A DNA stretch of 64,000 nt from Alteribacillus sp. YIM 98480 (GTDB taxonomy: Bacteria > Bacillota > Bacilli > Bacillales > Marinococcaceae): NCBI RefSeq assembly GCF_009765375.1, contig NZ_VTOK01000011.1:1-64000 (forward strand), given 5' to 3'. The notes beneath the pieces were generated by a model that saw only the letters and a list, made by a program, of their open reading frames with translations, was not told the origin of the DNA and searched no databases. Every line of letters starts with the position of its first letter. The stretch's first letter is position 1. This document shows positions 56,415-64,000 of the stretch, one piece after another. A program made the translations under genes and the position numbers.

Positions 56415-56508
56415 AAAACTTGGCTTACCGCCAAATCCAAATGACGAAACTCATAGTTTTGCTTATACTTTGATCCTTTAACAAAGTTAAACACTTCTAA
56501 AGCATAAG
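56415..56508. repeat. Dispersed repeat, family 2, upstream of the AEC gene
   Basis: CTTGGCTTACCGCCAAATCC, a GACGAAACTCATAGTTTTGC segment, and ATACTTTGATCCTTTAACAA with AGTTAAAC. It lies next to family-1 copy c and a second, shorter family-2 piece. Confidence 0.83.
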
Positions 56509-56572
56509 AAAAGCACGGCTTGCCGCCGCATGTCTAAGGCAAATGTCGTCGTTTTTCTTATGCTGTTAACCT
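56509..56572. repeat. Partial family-2 repeat
   Basis: CACGGCTTGCCGCCGCATGT and GTCGTCGTTTTTCTTATGCT match the first half of family 2. The ATCCTTTAACAAAG half is missing. Confidence 0.65.
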
Positions 56573-56633
56573 CATTACTAAAATAATTGCCGTCTTCATT
56601 TTATCACACCTTCTGCCTTCGTCGGTTAATCGT

Positions 56634-58106
56634 TTAATAATCACGCTTTAACATCCGGCGGAGCTTGTTTTTTTGTTTGCGTGAAACAAGAATATATAAG
56701 AAATCATCTTCTTTAATTTCCGTCTCTCCATAGGGAGTGACTAGTTTTTCGTTCCTAACAATTGCACTTACCAGTACTGTATCTGGAAACTCAATATCCT
56801 GAAGCTTCTGCCCGACAATAGGCGTATTTTCATCCGTTTTAAATTCAATAATTTCAGCATTTGCTTTACCTATGGAAATTAGTTCAAGGGAATGATGCGG
56901 CGTTTCTTTTTTTGGACCAGACAATCCAAGTTTCTTTGCCATAAACGAAAGCGACGAACCTTGAATAAGAGCAGAAGTTAATACAATAAAAAAAACAATA
57001 TTAAAGATCATTTGTCCCTTTTCTACTTCTGCCACAATAGCGAATGTAGCCAGTACAATTGGCACTGCTCCTCGCAGTCCTGCCCAGGCCAAAAATGTTT
57101 TTTCTTTTAGCGAGTAGTTCATTGCAATGGTTGATAAAAATGTTGCGACAGGCCGTGCTATTAAAATTAGAACAGCAGATAACAGCAGGCCGTTTATTAT
57201 TACAGGGGCAGATAAAATTTGTTCCGGAAACGCTAGTAAACCAAGAATAATAAACATTAATATTTGTGCCATCCATGCAAAACCTTCATTGAAACGAAAA
57301 ATCGAGTGTCGATACGTCAACTCGGAGTTTCCTATAACAAGAGCAGCAACATATACAGCCAAAAAACCACTTGCATTTATTAGGGAAGCTGTGCTGTATG
57401 TTAATAGAGCGAACGAAAGGGCAAAAATAGGATACAGTCCACTCGAATCCAAGTTAATATGATTAATAGAGATAGAGGCAACTTTACCAAGTGCTAGCCC
57501 GATTAATAAACCCAGTCCCATCTGCCAAAAAAAGGAGCCAAACAAAAGTAAATAATTAGGCTGATTCACAGTGATCAATTCGATAAAGATTAAAGTCAAA
57601 AAGACAGCCATTGGATCATTTGTGCCTGATTCAGCTTCCATTGTTGCCCCAACTTTTGTGCTGATATTACGCTCTTTAAGCGAGGCAAATACGGCTGCAG
57701 CATCCGTCGAACCTACAATAGCTCCAAGTAAAAGTGCTTCAAGCCAGGATAGATCGACAACAAACCTAGCAGCAAAACCAACAATCAAGGATGTTATCAA
57801 TACTCCGATTGTAGCCAGTGATACAGACGGCCACATAACCGGCCGGATGGTTGACCATTTTGTCTGTGTACCACCTTCAAACAAAATAATAACCAACGCA
57901 ATAATACCCACTAATTGAGCTTGTTCTGCGTTATCAAAATAAATAATGCCTAATCCATCGCTTCCAATTAACATTCCTACTAAAATAAACAGCACCAAGG
58001 AGGGCATACCAAGACGTGATGAAAATTTTGTGACACTGACGCCAACAATCAATAGCAAAGCAGCTAATAAGACAAAGGAATCGATATTAAAACTTCCGAT
58101 TAACAC
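56634..58106 (-). CDS. CPA1-family K+(Na+)/H+ antiporter, CvrA/NhaP2-like
   Basis: The 490-residue protein has about 12 hydrophobic segments with the CPA1 core VGSTDAAAVFASLKERNIS and AESGTNDPMAVFLTL (the conserved ND pair), then WAGLRGAVPIVLATFAI. A cytoplasmic TrkA-C domain occupies about 400-475. This is the NhaP2/CvrA type that exchanges K+ or Na+ for protons and is gated by nucleotides. Translation starts at GTG after GGAGGGGGAG. It begins 14 bp after the integrase gene, so it may be co-transcribed with it. Confidence 0.92.
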   Translation of the reverse strand: MLIGSFNIDSFVLLAALLLIVGVSVTKFSSRLGMPSLVLFILVGMLIGSDGLGIIYFDNAEQAQLVGIIALVIILFEGGTQTKWSTIRPVMWPSVSLATIGVLITSLIVGFAARFVVDLSWLEALLLGAIVGSTDAAAVFASLKERNISTKVGATMEAESGTNDPMAVFLTLIFIELITVNQPNYLLLFGSFFWQMGLGLLIGLALGKVASISINHINLDSSGLYPIFALSFALLTYSTASLINASGFLAVYVAALVIGNSELTYRHSIFRFNEGFAWMAQILMFIILGLLAFPEQILSAPVIINGLLLSAVLILIARPVATFLSTIAMNYSLKEKTFLAWAGLRGAVPIVLATFAIVAEVEKGQMIFNIVFFIVLTSALIQGSSLSFMAKKLGLSGPKKETPHHSLELISIGKANAEIIEFKTDENTPIVGQKLQDIEFPDTVLVSAIVRNEKLVTPYGETEIKEDDFLYILVSRKQKNKLRRMLKRDY

Positions 58107-58120
58107 GTGGCTCCCCCTCC

Positions 58121-58669
58121 CTATAAATTTATATCCAGCTGTGGTTTTACTTGTTCTTTATTTATACCGATATACCTTAGCGTTTCAGCTGGTGTGTGAT
58201 GACAAAAGCGTCTTTGTATAAGTGAAACCGCAATCCCCATCTTATAGGCATGGTAACCAAACGTTTTTCGTAACGTGTGGGGACCAATTTTTTCTGCCAA
58301 ACCCACATTTTCCGCAGCCTGGTTAATAATGCGATAAGCCTGCTGCCTGCTGATCGCTGTTTCCCCTCGAGAAGATAGAAACAAATAACTTTCTGGATTA
58401 CTAAATGGATGTTTTTTTACAAACCATCTCAGGGCACGCCTCACTTGCGCATTAAGATAGACATCTTCTCTTTTTAATTTTAAAAAATCCACTGGTTCTC
58501 CGTTGCTTTGATACACGTCTTTAATGGAAAGAGCAAGAATTTCACTGATTCTTAACCCTGTATTAATACCCATAACGAATAACAAATAATTTCTCGAAGA
58601 TTGTTGTTTTAGCTCACGTTTCATTAAAAATATCACTTCTAATTCTTTTATGGGCTTTACATACTCCAT
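58121..58669 (-). CDS. Short tyrosine recombinase (YoeC-like)
   Basis: The 182-residue protein is only the catalytic half of a tyrosine recombinase. Visible residues are Arg in NTGLRISEIL, His-x-x-Arg in HTLRKTF, a His in CHHTPAET and the nucleophile Tyr in RYIGI, so the active site is intact. The usual N-terminal core-binding domain is absent. B. subtilis YoeC has similar size. No phage genes lie nearby. It precedes the antiporter gene by 14 bp on the same strand. Confidence 0.85.
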   Translation of the reverse strand: MEYVKPIKELEVIFLMKRELKQQSSRNYLLFVMGINTGLRISEILALSIKDVYQSNGEPVDFLKLKREDVYLNAQVRRALRWFVKKHPFSNPESYLFLSSRGETAISRQQAYRIINQAAENVGLAEKIGPHTLRKTFGYHAYKMGIAVSLIQRRFCHHTPAETLRYIGINKEQVKPQLDINL

Positions 58670-58725
58670 TAATAAGTGCTCCTTCTATTCAATTAGTTAC
58701 AAAAAACTATGTTAACCTTATGTTA

Positions 58726-58744
58726 TGTTACTTTCATAGTAACA
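58726..58744. other. Inverted repeat upstream of the recombinase
   Basis: TGTTAC and GTAACA flank TTTCATA (6-bp arms, 7-bp spacer), about 60 bp upstream of the recombinase start. The layout is like a tyrosine-recombinase core or a regulator site; I cannot tell which. Confidence 0.35.
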
Positions 58745-58842
58745 CATGCTATGAAAAAAATCTGAATATACGCTTAATGCGACTCATTATTCTCATGTAA
58801 AAACCATAAAATAATCAAGCCTTATTTATGGGGAGGATAAGC

Positions 58843-59172
58843 ATGAGTATTTTAAATAACAAATGGACCGCACTTTTTTTCCTTTCCATGTTATTCATAA
58901 ACGTTTCTGTTAGCTTTGCTGTTATATACATGGTTTTAGAAGTAACTGAAATGGGACATGTTATCGATCACTATGAGCAGCACCAGGATATTTCAATGAC
59001 CACATTTATCTGGAAATCGATTTATTTTAGTGTTATTACGATGGCAGCTGTCGGCTATGGTGATATTACCCCTGTCGGTTATTCACAGCTTGTAGCTACC
59101 ATTCAGTCTGTAATCGGTTATCTGTTTCCAATTATGCTTGTATTTGTTCTCTCTTCCTCCGAAAAAGCATGA
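58843..59172 (+). CDS. Small two-helix potassium channel
   Basis: The 109-residue protein has an N-terminal helix (residues 8-33), a pore helix plus selectivity filter (about 55-76), and a second helix to the C-terminus. The filter region reads ITMAAVGYGDITP: VGYGD (70-74) is canonical, but the two preceding positions are Ala-Ala, where KcsA has Thr-Thr. There is no cytosolic RCK or sensor domain. The start at 58843 follows GGGGAGG. thiW follows 56 bp later. Confidence 0.87.
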   Translation: MSILNNKWTALFFLSMLFINVSVSFAVIYMVLEVTEMGHVIDHYEQHQDISMTTFIWKSIYFSVITMAAVGYGDITPVGYSQLVATIQSVIGYLFPIMLVFVLSSSEKA

Positions 59173-59228
59173 TGTTTTATTGAAGAATAGCTTTTTTCTT
59201 GAGATAGTTATAGAAGGAGGGACCGCAC

Positions 59229-59723
59229 ATGAACCACACAAAAAAATTATCTTACACTGCTTTATTAATTGCCATTGCGACAGTGACAAGTCCTTTTGTT
59301 TCTATCCCAATTGGATTCGCTAGAATTTTTCCTGTTCAGCACTTTGTAAATGTCATCTCTGCCGTCTTGCTCGGACCTGGCTACGCCGTCATTCAAGCAT
59401 TTGGCACCTCCCTTCTTCGGAATATGTTTGGGACAGGCTCCATCTTTGCTTTTCCTGGAAGTATGGTAGGAGCTCTATTTGCTGGTATTTTGTATAAGTA
59501 CACAAAAAAATTAAATATTAGTACAGCCGGAGAAGTTATTGGTACAGGAATTATTGGAGCCTTGCTTACATATCCAATTGCCCGTCTTCTACTCGGAGAA
59601 ACAACTGCTTTATTTGCATTTGTGCCTTCCTTTTTATTAAGTGCATTCACTGGAGGTATTCTTGCCTATGCGTTACTTAAAATGTTTGAACAAAGAAATA
59701 TATTACAACGGATCCGCTCTTAA
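59229..59723 (+). CDS. thiW: ThiW, ECF thiazole/thiamine-precursor S component
   Basis: The 164-residue membrane protein has five to six hydrophobic segments. FVSIPIGFARIFPVQHFVNVISAVLLGPGYAV and TSLLRNMFGTGSIFAFPGSMVGALFAGILY are ThiW signatures. ThiW is the predicted S component for hydroxyethylthiazole uptake. Unusually, the short upstream gap has no TPP riboswitch. GAAGGAGGG precedes the ATG. A terminator follows. Confidence 0.92.
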   Translation: MNHTKKLSYTALLIAIATVTSPFVSIPIGFARIFPVQHFVNVISAVLLGPGYAVIQAFGTSLLRNMFGTGSIFAFPGSMVGALFAGILYKYTKKLNISTAGEVIGTGIIGALLTYPIARLLLGETTALFAFVPSFLLSAFTGGILAYALLKMFEQRNILQRIRS

Positions 59724-59755
59724 AAAGATTTGATGCAGCCCTTGTAAAAAAATCT

Positions 59756-59799
59756 AAAAACGAATATTATTAAACATGGTTTTTTAAAAGTTCGTTTTT
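59756..59799 (+). terminator. Terminator after thiW
   Basis: AAAAACGAA and TTCGTTTTT form a perfect 9-bp outer stem, with further A/T pairing inside (AAAC.../GTTTTTTAAAAG). It lies just before the NCS2 gene. Confidence 0.7.
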
Positions 59800-59812
59800 A
59801 GGGTGATCATTC

Positions 59813-61126
59813 ATGTTGGAAAAGCTATTTAAACTACAGGCTAACAATACTAATACAAAAACAGAGCTGCTCGCCGGAATAACGACATTTTTAACAATGG
59901 CTTACATTGTAGTTGTTAATCCGATCATTCTTTCCGATGCAGGCGTTCCTTTTGAACATGTCTTTATGGCAACCATTATAGCTACAGTTGTTGGGACATT
60001 GTGGATGGCTGTTTTTGCTAATTATCCAATTGCGGTTGCACCAGGGATGGGGTTAAATGCTTATTTTGCTTACTCCGTAGTCGGAGCAAATGACCAAATC
60101 GGATACGAAGCAGCATTTGGGGCTGTTTTTGTGTCTGGAGTGTTATTTGTCATACTTTCCTTGACTCCTTTTCGGGAAAAATTAATTGAAGCTATACCCT
60201 CCAATTTAAAATATGGCATAACTGCTGGCATCGGGTTATTTATCGCTTTTATCGGTTTGAGAATGAGCGGGCTGATTGTAGCTCATCCAGAAAATCTAGT
60301 AGCTCTAGGTGATCTGCAGTCTCCTCAAGTGCTTCTTACATTGATCGGGCTTGGCATTACTATTATTTTCATGGCCATGAATGTCAATAGTGCCTTATTT
60401 TTAGGGATGGTTATTACCGGAATTATTGCATTTTTTACCGGCCACTTGAGTTTTGAAGATGGTTTTACCTCTGCTCCGCCTAATCCGGAATGGTTTATAT
60501 TCGGCTCTCCACTAGAAGCCTTTATTGATGTTTTTCAATACGGTCTTTACGCTGTAGTATTTTCTTTTTTACTTGTTACTATTTTTGATACCACTGGTAC
60601 AATGATCGGTGTTGCAGAGCAAGCAGGACTGATGAAAGGCAATAAAATGCCAAGAGTACGGCAAGCTCTATTAGCTGACTCAGTTGCAAAAACAGTCGGT
60701 TCTATTTTTGGGACAAGTCCGACTAGTGCTTATATAGAGTCCTCTTCAGGAGTAGCAGCTGGCGGCAGAACAGGACTTACAACCATAACGGTGGCAGTAC
60801 TGTTTATTCTGGCGATCTTTTTTGGGCCTGCAGTGAGTGCTGTTTCTGGACTTCCTGCTATCACTTCTCCTGTCCTAATTATTGTAGGAAGCCTGATGCT
60901 CGGATCCGTTTCACAAATCAAATGGCAAGAATTTGATGAGGCTTTTCCTGCCTTTTTAGTAATTTTAAGCATGCCATTAACATCAAGTATTGCTACTGGA
61001 ATCGCTTTTGGTTTTATTTCTCATCCATTGATTAAATGCGTTAAAGGAAAGGGAAAGACTGTTCATCCGCTCGTTTATGTCTTCGCTGTCCTGTTTTTAT
61101 TCCAGCTCATTTATTTACCGCATTAA
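59813..61126 (+). CDS. NCS2-family purine permease (AzgA/PbuG-like)
   Basis: The 437-residue protein has about 14 hydrophobic segments. It starts LEKLFKLQANNTNTKTELLAGITTFLTMAYIVVVNP, and has VAPGMGLNAYFAY and FDTTGTMIGVAEQAGL followed by GTSPTSAYIESSSGVAAGGRTGL. These mark the AzgA-like branch (PbuG, PbuO) importing hypoxanthine, guanine or adenine. No purine riboswitch is visible upstream. Confidence 0.93.
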   Translation: MLEKLFKLQANNTNTKTELLAGITTFLTMAYIVVVNPIILSDAGVPFEHVFMATIIATVVGTLWMAVFANYPIAVAPGMGLNAYFAYSVVGANDQIGYEAAFGAVFVSGVLFVILSLTPFREKLIEAIPSNLKYGITAGIGLFIAFIGLRMSGLIVAHPENLVALGDLQSPQVLLTLIGLGITIIFMAMNVNSALFLGMVITGIIAFFTGHLSFEDGFTSAPPNPEWFIFGSPLEAFIDVFQYGLYAVVFSFLLVTIFDTTGTMIGVAEQAGLMKGNKMPRVRQALLADSVAKTVGSIFGTSPTSAYIESSSGVAAGGRTGLTTITVAVLFILAIFFGPAVSAVSGLPAITSPVLIIVGSLMLGSVSQIKWQEFDEAFPAFLVILSMPLTSSIATGIAFGFISHPLIKCVKGKGKTVHPLVYVFAVLFLFQLIYLPH

Positions 61127-61168
61127 ACTCAGCAGGTAAAAATATTCATAGAAAAAGGAATGGTAAAT

Positions 61169-61654
61169 GTGTCGGAGTTTACTCATTTTAATGAACAAGG
61201 CCGTGCCAAAATGGTTGACATTACAGAAAAAAAAGAAACTGCACGTATAGCAATAGCAAGATCTAGTATCACAGTGACTAAAGCAGTATACGACCAGATT
61301 CAGGAAGGCACAAACAAAAAGGGAGACGTATTTGCCGTTTCTCAGGTAGCAGGAATTATGGGAGCCAAAAAAACAGCAGATATTATACCAATGTGTCACC
61401 CGCTTTCCTTAAATGGAGTGGATATTCAATTTGAATGGTCTGTTACCGAGGATGAAGAATATACCATTCTCATCACCTCTGAAGTAAAAGTAAAAGGGAA
61501 CACAGGGGTTGAAATGGAAGCTCTCACAGCCGCTTCCACTGCAGCACTCACGATTTACGATATGTGTAAAGCAGTCGATAAAGGCATGATCATCGGTCCA
61601 ACTTACTTGTTAAAGAAAACCGGTGGTAAAAACGGGGACTTTGAAAGAGAATAA
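61169..61654 (+). CDS. moaC: Cyclic pyranopterin monophosphate synthase
   Basis: The 161-residue hexameric enzyme acts in molybdenum cofactor synthesis, which the nitrate reductase in this window needs. Visible blocks: [81 protein letters not shown] and the C-terminal [11 protein letters not shown] prefer the GTG at 61169 (AAGG about ten bases upstream) over the ATG at 61160. It stands alone; other moa genes are not in this window. Confidence 0.95.
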   Translation: MSEFTHFNEQGRAKMVDITEKKETARIAIARSSITVTKAVYDQIQEGTNKKGDVFAVSQVAGIMGAKKTADIIPMCHPLSLNGVDIQFEWSVTEDEEYTILITSEVKVKGNTGVEMEALTAASTAALTIYDMCKAVDKGMIIGPTYLLKKTGGKNGDFERE

Positions 61655-61707
61655 GAAGAAATGCGAGTACCCCTTGACGCTATTGGAAACGTTTGTATCC
61701 AAGTGGT

Positions 61708-61766
61708 GGAATTGGCAGTTTTGCATATACTTTTATCCTTTAACAAAATTAAATTCCAAAGTACAA
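61708..61766. repeat. Half copy of the family-2 repeat
   Basis: CAGTTTTGCATATACTTTTA and TCCTTTAACAAAATTAAATT match the second half of family 2. It lies between moaC and its terminator. Confidence 0.65.
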
Positions 61767-61812
61767 AAAAGCCAGAGCGCAGGTTGTAAAAGACCTGATG
61801 CTCTGGCTTTTT
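61767..61812. terminator. Bidirectional terminator between moaC and yisL
   Basis: AAAAGCCAGAGC and GCTCTGGCTTTT form a perfect 12-bp stem with an inner CAGGT/ACCTG pair, flanked by A and T runs between convergent genes. Confidence 0.9.
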
Positions 61813-61813
61813 A

Positions 61814-62155
61814 TTATCCAATTACGTTAAAGCCTAAAAGTAAGACAGCTATAATTAAAATAATACAAGCAGCCCATAAACCGCCTTGAGGTTCATTTCT
61901 CTTTTTACGAGCAACCAGCATTTCCATCACGGCAATAAGTATAATGGCAAGCACTCCTTTTAAAATATAAAGAAGCGGGAAATTATAAAAGAAGAGCGTT
62001 CCAATACCTGTTATTATCATGATTAGTGCAAACAAGCGCTGCAGCATCAAGGTGATCTTTTGTTTTGTGAAAAAATAACTAATAACAAAAAACAAGATCA
62101 AAAAAAACCATGAACCTGCATGAGATTCGTAAAAAATGCTTTCCATCGTGCTCAT
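61814..62155 (-). CDS. yisL: YisL-like membrane protein (DUF1516)
   Basis: The 113-residue protein has four hydrophobic segments (GSWFFLILFFVISYFF, LFALIMIITGIGTLFFY, ILKGVLAIILIAVMEMLV, WAACIILIIAVLLLGFNVIG). This matches the DUF1516/YisL family of Bacillus, function unknown. It has AGGAG before the ATG. It is monocistronic. Confidence 0.85.
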   Translation of the reverse strand: MSTMESIFYESHAGSWFFLILFFVISYFFTKQKITLMLQRLFALIMIITGIGTLFFYNFPLLYILKGVLAIILIAVMEMLVARKKRNEPQGGLWAACIILIIAVLLLGFNVIG

Positions 62156-62284
62156 TTCTCCTTTTTTAGAAATTAAGTTTTACATGTTTTCACTCTATCT
62201 TCTCTTCCCAATATATAGAACTAAAATACCCTCTGCAAGGGATTACCCCTATTGTTAAAAGAAGTATCACTTTTCTCTCAAGTG

Positions 62285-62599
62285 TTATGAGATAAGCTTT
62301 AATCCAATTACTGCTGACACGATTAATGCTATACAGCTTATCCTAAATAAACTTTTGGATTCACCGTACCAAAAGATTCCTGCAAGTGCTCCCCCCGCTG
62401 CTCCTATTCCTGTCCACACCGCATAGGCGGTGCCCATTGACAGGGTTTCCATAGCTAAAGACAAAAATATAAAACTTAAACCAAACCCTGCTATCATCAA
62501 AACAAAAGCTGTTTTACTTTTTTCGGTATGTAACTTATTAATCATGGTAACTCCTGTCATCTCAAAAAATCCGGCAATTATTAAATAAAACCATGCCAT
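62285..62599 (-). CDS. ykkD: SMR guanidinium exporter subunit YkkD
   Basis: The 104-residue four-helix SMR protein closely follows B. subtilis YkkD, with SLAMETLSMGTAYAVWTGIGAAGGALAGIFWYGESK. The conserved membrane glutamate of SMR proteins is in IIAGFFEMTGV. Its ATG overlaps the ykkC stop as TAATG, consistent with an obligate heterodimer in which the two chains insert in opposite orientations. The riboswitch upstream identifies guanidine as the likely substrate. Confidence 0.93.
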   Translation of the reverse strand: MAWFYLIIAGFFEMTGVTMINKLHTEKSKTAFVLMIAGFGLSFIFLSLAMETLSMGTAYAVWTGIGAAGGALAGIFWYGESKSLFRISCIALIVSAVIGLKLIS

Positions 62600-62946
62600 T
62601 ACATGCGAACCTCCTTCTGCTTCTCTGGTGTTTCATCACCTGCCAATTTGAGACCAATAACCCCAATTAACAGAACAAGGATCAAAATGATTTTCATGAC
62701 CTTTATAGGTTCTCCAAAGAAGATAATATCAGCCAAAACAGTTCCTGCTGTTCCAAGTCCAACAAACACAGCATAAGCGGTGCCGACAGGAAGATTTTTT
62801 CCAGCCATAACCAATAGATGAAAACTAACATACATTGCAAAAAGTGTTCCTCCCCACTCCATAACAGTAGAGGCATACTTTAAACCAATTACCCACATGA
62901 CTTCAAATACAGCAGCCGTAATAACTTTTAACCATTCTATATTCAT
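62599..62946 (-). CDS. ykkC: SMR guanidinium exporter subunit YkkC
   Basis: The 115-residue SMR protein has VITAAVFEVMWVIGLKYAS (with the conserved Glu) and NLPVGTAYAVFVGLGTAGTVLADIIFFGEP, close to B. subtilis YkkC. The charged C-terminal tail (GDETPEKQKEVRM) is a feature of the longer partner of the pair. GAGGTG precedes the ATG. A guanidine-I riboswitch and terminator lie directly upstream. Confidence 0.94.
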   Translation of the reverse strand: MNIEWLKVITAAVFEVMWVIGLKYASTVMEWGGTLFAMYVSFHLLVMAGKNLPVGTAYAVFVGLGTAGTVLADIIFFGEPIKVMKIILILVLLIGVIGLKLAGDETPEKQKEVRM

Positions 62947-62962
62947 TACATTTCACCTCAAA

Positions 62963-63004
62963 GAAGCCCGAGAGTCCTCATTGTTGAAGATCTCCCGGGC
63001 TTTT
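62963..63004 (-). terminator. Riboswitch-controlled terminator before ykkC
   Basis: GCCCGGGAGA and TCTCGGGC pair on the minus strand around a short loop, followed by a T-rich stretch. The first arm is also the last conserved block of the aptamer, so ligand binding should oppose terminator formation. Confidence 0.85.
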
Positions 63005-63077
63005 CTCCCTCCGTGCCACAGTTGGTACTGTGTGTTTTCTCTCGGACCAGGCCTAAATAAGCGGAACCCTAGAAAAC
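62986..63077 (-). promoter_or_regulatory. Guanidine-I (ykkC) riboswitch
   Basis: Minus-strand conserved blocks appear in order: CTAGGGTTCCG, GGCCTGGTCCGAGAG, ACACACAGTACCAACTGTG, and CACGGAGGGAGAAAAGCCCG with GGGAGA. This is the guanidine-I class, which turns on guanidinium export and breakdown genes. Confidence 0.93.
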
Positions 63078-63494
63078 AATGTGTATTTTTATTATAACGA
63101 AAAAACTGACTTAGTGGAATAAATTTCATAAGTGCTATTTTGATTATCAAAAACGAACATGATATCGATTGTAGCGGAAAGCGTCCGTCTGAAGCGAAAA
63201 TCGAAAGATAACGAGGAAATTTTATTAATGTTCGTTTATACTGATATAGAAATGAATGATGAAATTCTTGCAGTGTCATAAAAATTTTGCTTTCCGTTAA
63301 TTTCTTATTCTGTATTCTAAACTATACTTCTTTACAAAAAGTCCCGTGCTTATTTATTGGTTTTCATACCACCTGTCTCCATATATATTTTTGCGTGGTT
63401 TGCACAGCCTAATAAATGTCGGTTCACCCCCCCATTTCAGAATACCTGAAATTATAAAAGGAGACCTATAATGATCTCATTGAGGAGGATGATC
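63078..63494. other. Divergent promoter region of ykkC and the DUF3231 gene
   Basis: I see no gene or repeat. AT-rich promoter-like sequence lies near 63085-63130 for the minus strand. A strong GAGGAGG at 63482-63488 serves the plus-strand gene. Confidence 0.45.
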
Positions 63495-64000
63495 ATGGGT
63501 ATATTAAGCGGAAATCAATATGAAGAACCGATGCATTACGGGGAAGTTTTTAGTTTGTGGACGTATTTAACTGGACTAAAAGGAGCTATTTCTAGTTACC
63601 AAACCTATATGAACCACGCTGGAGACGCTGATTTGTTCAAATTGCTTGAAGACATGGTAGATGGAGCAAGACGAGAAGAAATGGAAATTGAACAAGTGTT
63701 AAAAGAAAACGGCGTTGGGCTGCCTCCTTCCCCTCCGGAAAGACCTTACTCTCATCCGGAAGATATTCCGATAGGAGCGCGCTTTAACGATCCGGAAATA
63801 TCAGCAATGATTGCCAAAGATATAGCGACCGGTTTGGTTAGCTGCAGCCAAATCATTGGAGAAAGTACCCGTGAAGACATTGCTATGTTATTCGGTCAAT
63901 ATCACACGAATAAAGCACAAGCAGGTGCGAAGGTACTGCGAATGAACAAAGAAAAAGGCTGGCTTGTTTTACCACCGCTTCATATGAATGCTCCTCAAGG
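63495..64000 (+). CDS. DUF3231-family protein, cut by the window end
   Basis: At least 168 codons are open to the last base. The frame starts MGILSGNQYEEPMHYGEVFS, continues LWTYLTGLKGAISSYQTYMN, then PPSPPERP, and near the edge KEKGWLVLPPLH. These match the DUF3231 proteins of Bacillaceae, which form ferritin-like helical bundles of unknown function and are often found in sporulating species. Full members are either about 170 or about 340 residues, so the end may be close or a second repeat may follow. AGGAGG lies seven bases before the ATG. Confidence 0.85.
   Translation, partial: MGILSGNQYEEPMHYGEVFSLWTYLTGLKGAISSYQTYMNHAGDADLFKLLEDMVDGARREEMEIEQVLKENGVGLPPSPPERPYSHPEDIPIGARFNDPEISAMIAKDIATGLVSCSQIIGESTREDIAMLFGQYHTNKAQAGAKVLRMNKEKGWLVLPPLHMNAPQ

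Noticed and set aside
59724-59812. Purine riboswitch before the NCS2 permease
   Set aside because: The 89-bp gap contains only an A/T-rich hairpin best read as the thiW terminator; no purine aptamer core is present.

Overview
The window looks like chromosome of a low-to-medium GC Firmicute of the family Bacillaceae. Strong AGGAGG-type ribosome binding sites, GTG and TTG starts, B. subtilis-like clusters (nasBC/nasDEF, tenI-thiO-thiS-thiG-thiF, ykkCD with its guanidine riboswitch) and lipoproteins with LxAC/LxGC boxes all point there. Many cation and anion transporters and acid-rich extracytoplasmic loops suggest a halotolerant or alkaliphilic species. That is inference; I cannot name the species. 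I saw no rRNA, tRNA or CRISPR array.

Layout. 1-8.2 kb: universal stress protein, SulP anion transporter, HAD phosphatase, hairpin repeats, HD hydrolase, and a SWIM/SNF2 helicase. 8.2-10.1 kb: a NERD-domain gene between two purine/pyrimidine-asymmetric minisatellite arrays. 10.1-15 kb: CNNM/CorC-type membrane protein, ArsA-like ATPase with a cory-CC-star partner, and CstA. 15.2-18 kb: TPP riboswitch with thiT, methionine gamma-lyase, and a membrane protein. 18.2-27.4 kb: nitrate/nitrite assimilation (nasB-nasC and nasF-nasD-nasE) with TnrA-like boxes and an unknown 115-residue gene between the two transcription units. 27.7-31.7 kb: Gfo/Idh oxidoreductase, then a TPP-riboswitch thiD-thiM-thiE operon. 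31.7-37.1 kb: MarR-RND efflux pair, then coaW and a second marR. 37.3-40.8 kb: cardiolipin synthase, glycerate kinase, and a hypothetical gene. 40.8-45.4 kb: a Mn-type ABC transporter with five MntR-like boxes and two upstream promoters, followed by a permease remnant fused to a decayed ISL3-family element. 45.5-48.4 kb: sqdB-sqdX-gtrA, a likely sulfoquinovosyl lipid operon. 48.8-52.9 kb: a second TPP-riboswitch operon, tenI-thiO-thiS-thiG-thiF. 53-63 kb: MFS transporter, tautomerase, YtkA-type lipoprotein, AEC transporter, CPA1 antiporter with an integrase, a small K+ channel, thiW, NCS2 permease, moaC, yisL and ykkCD. A DUF3231 gene runs off the right end.

How the genes work together. Thiamine supply is covered three ways: thiazole synthesis (tenI-thiOSGF), salvage and coupling (thiDME), and uptake (thiT, thiW). 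Nitrate assimilation is complete from nitrate to ammonium, including sirohaem methylation (nasF); moaC supplies the molybdenum cofactor pathway. The most unusual content is the SQDG-type lipid operon in a non-photosynthetic Firmicute, the higher-order minisatellites around the NERD gene, two dispersed hairpin repeat families (one copy of each lying inside a TPP-riboswitch leader), and the rearranged Mn-transport locus.
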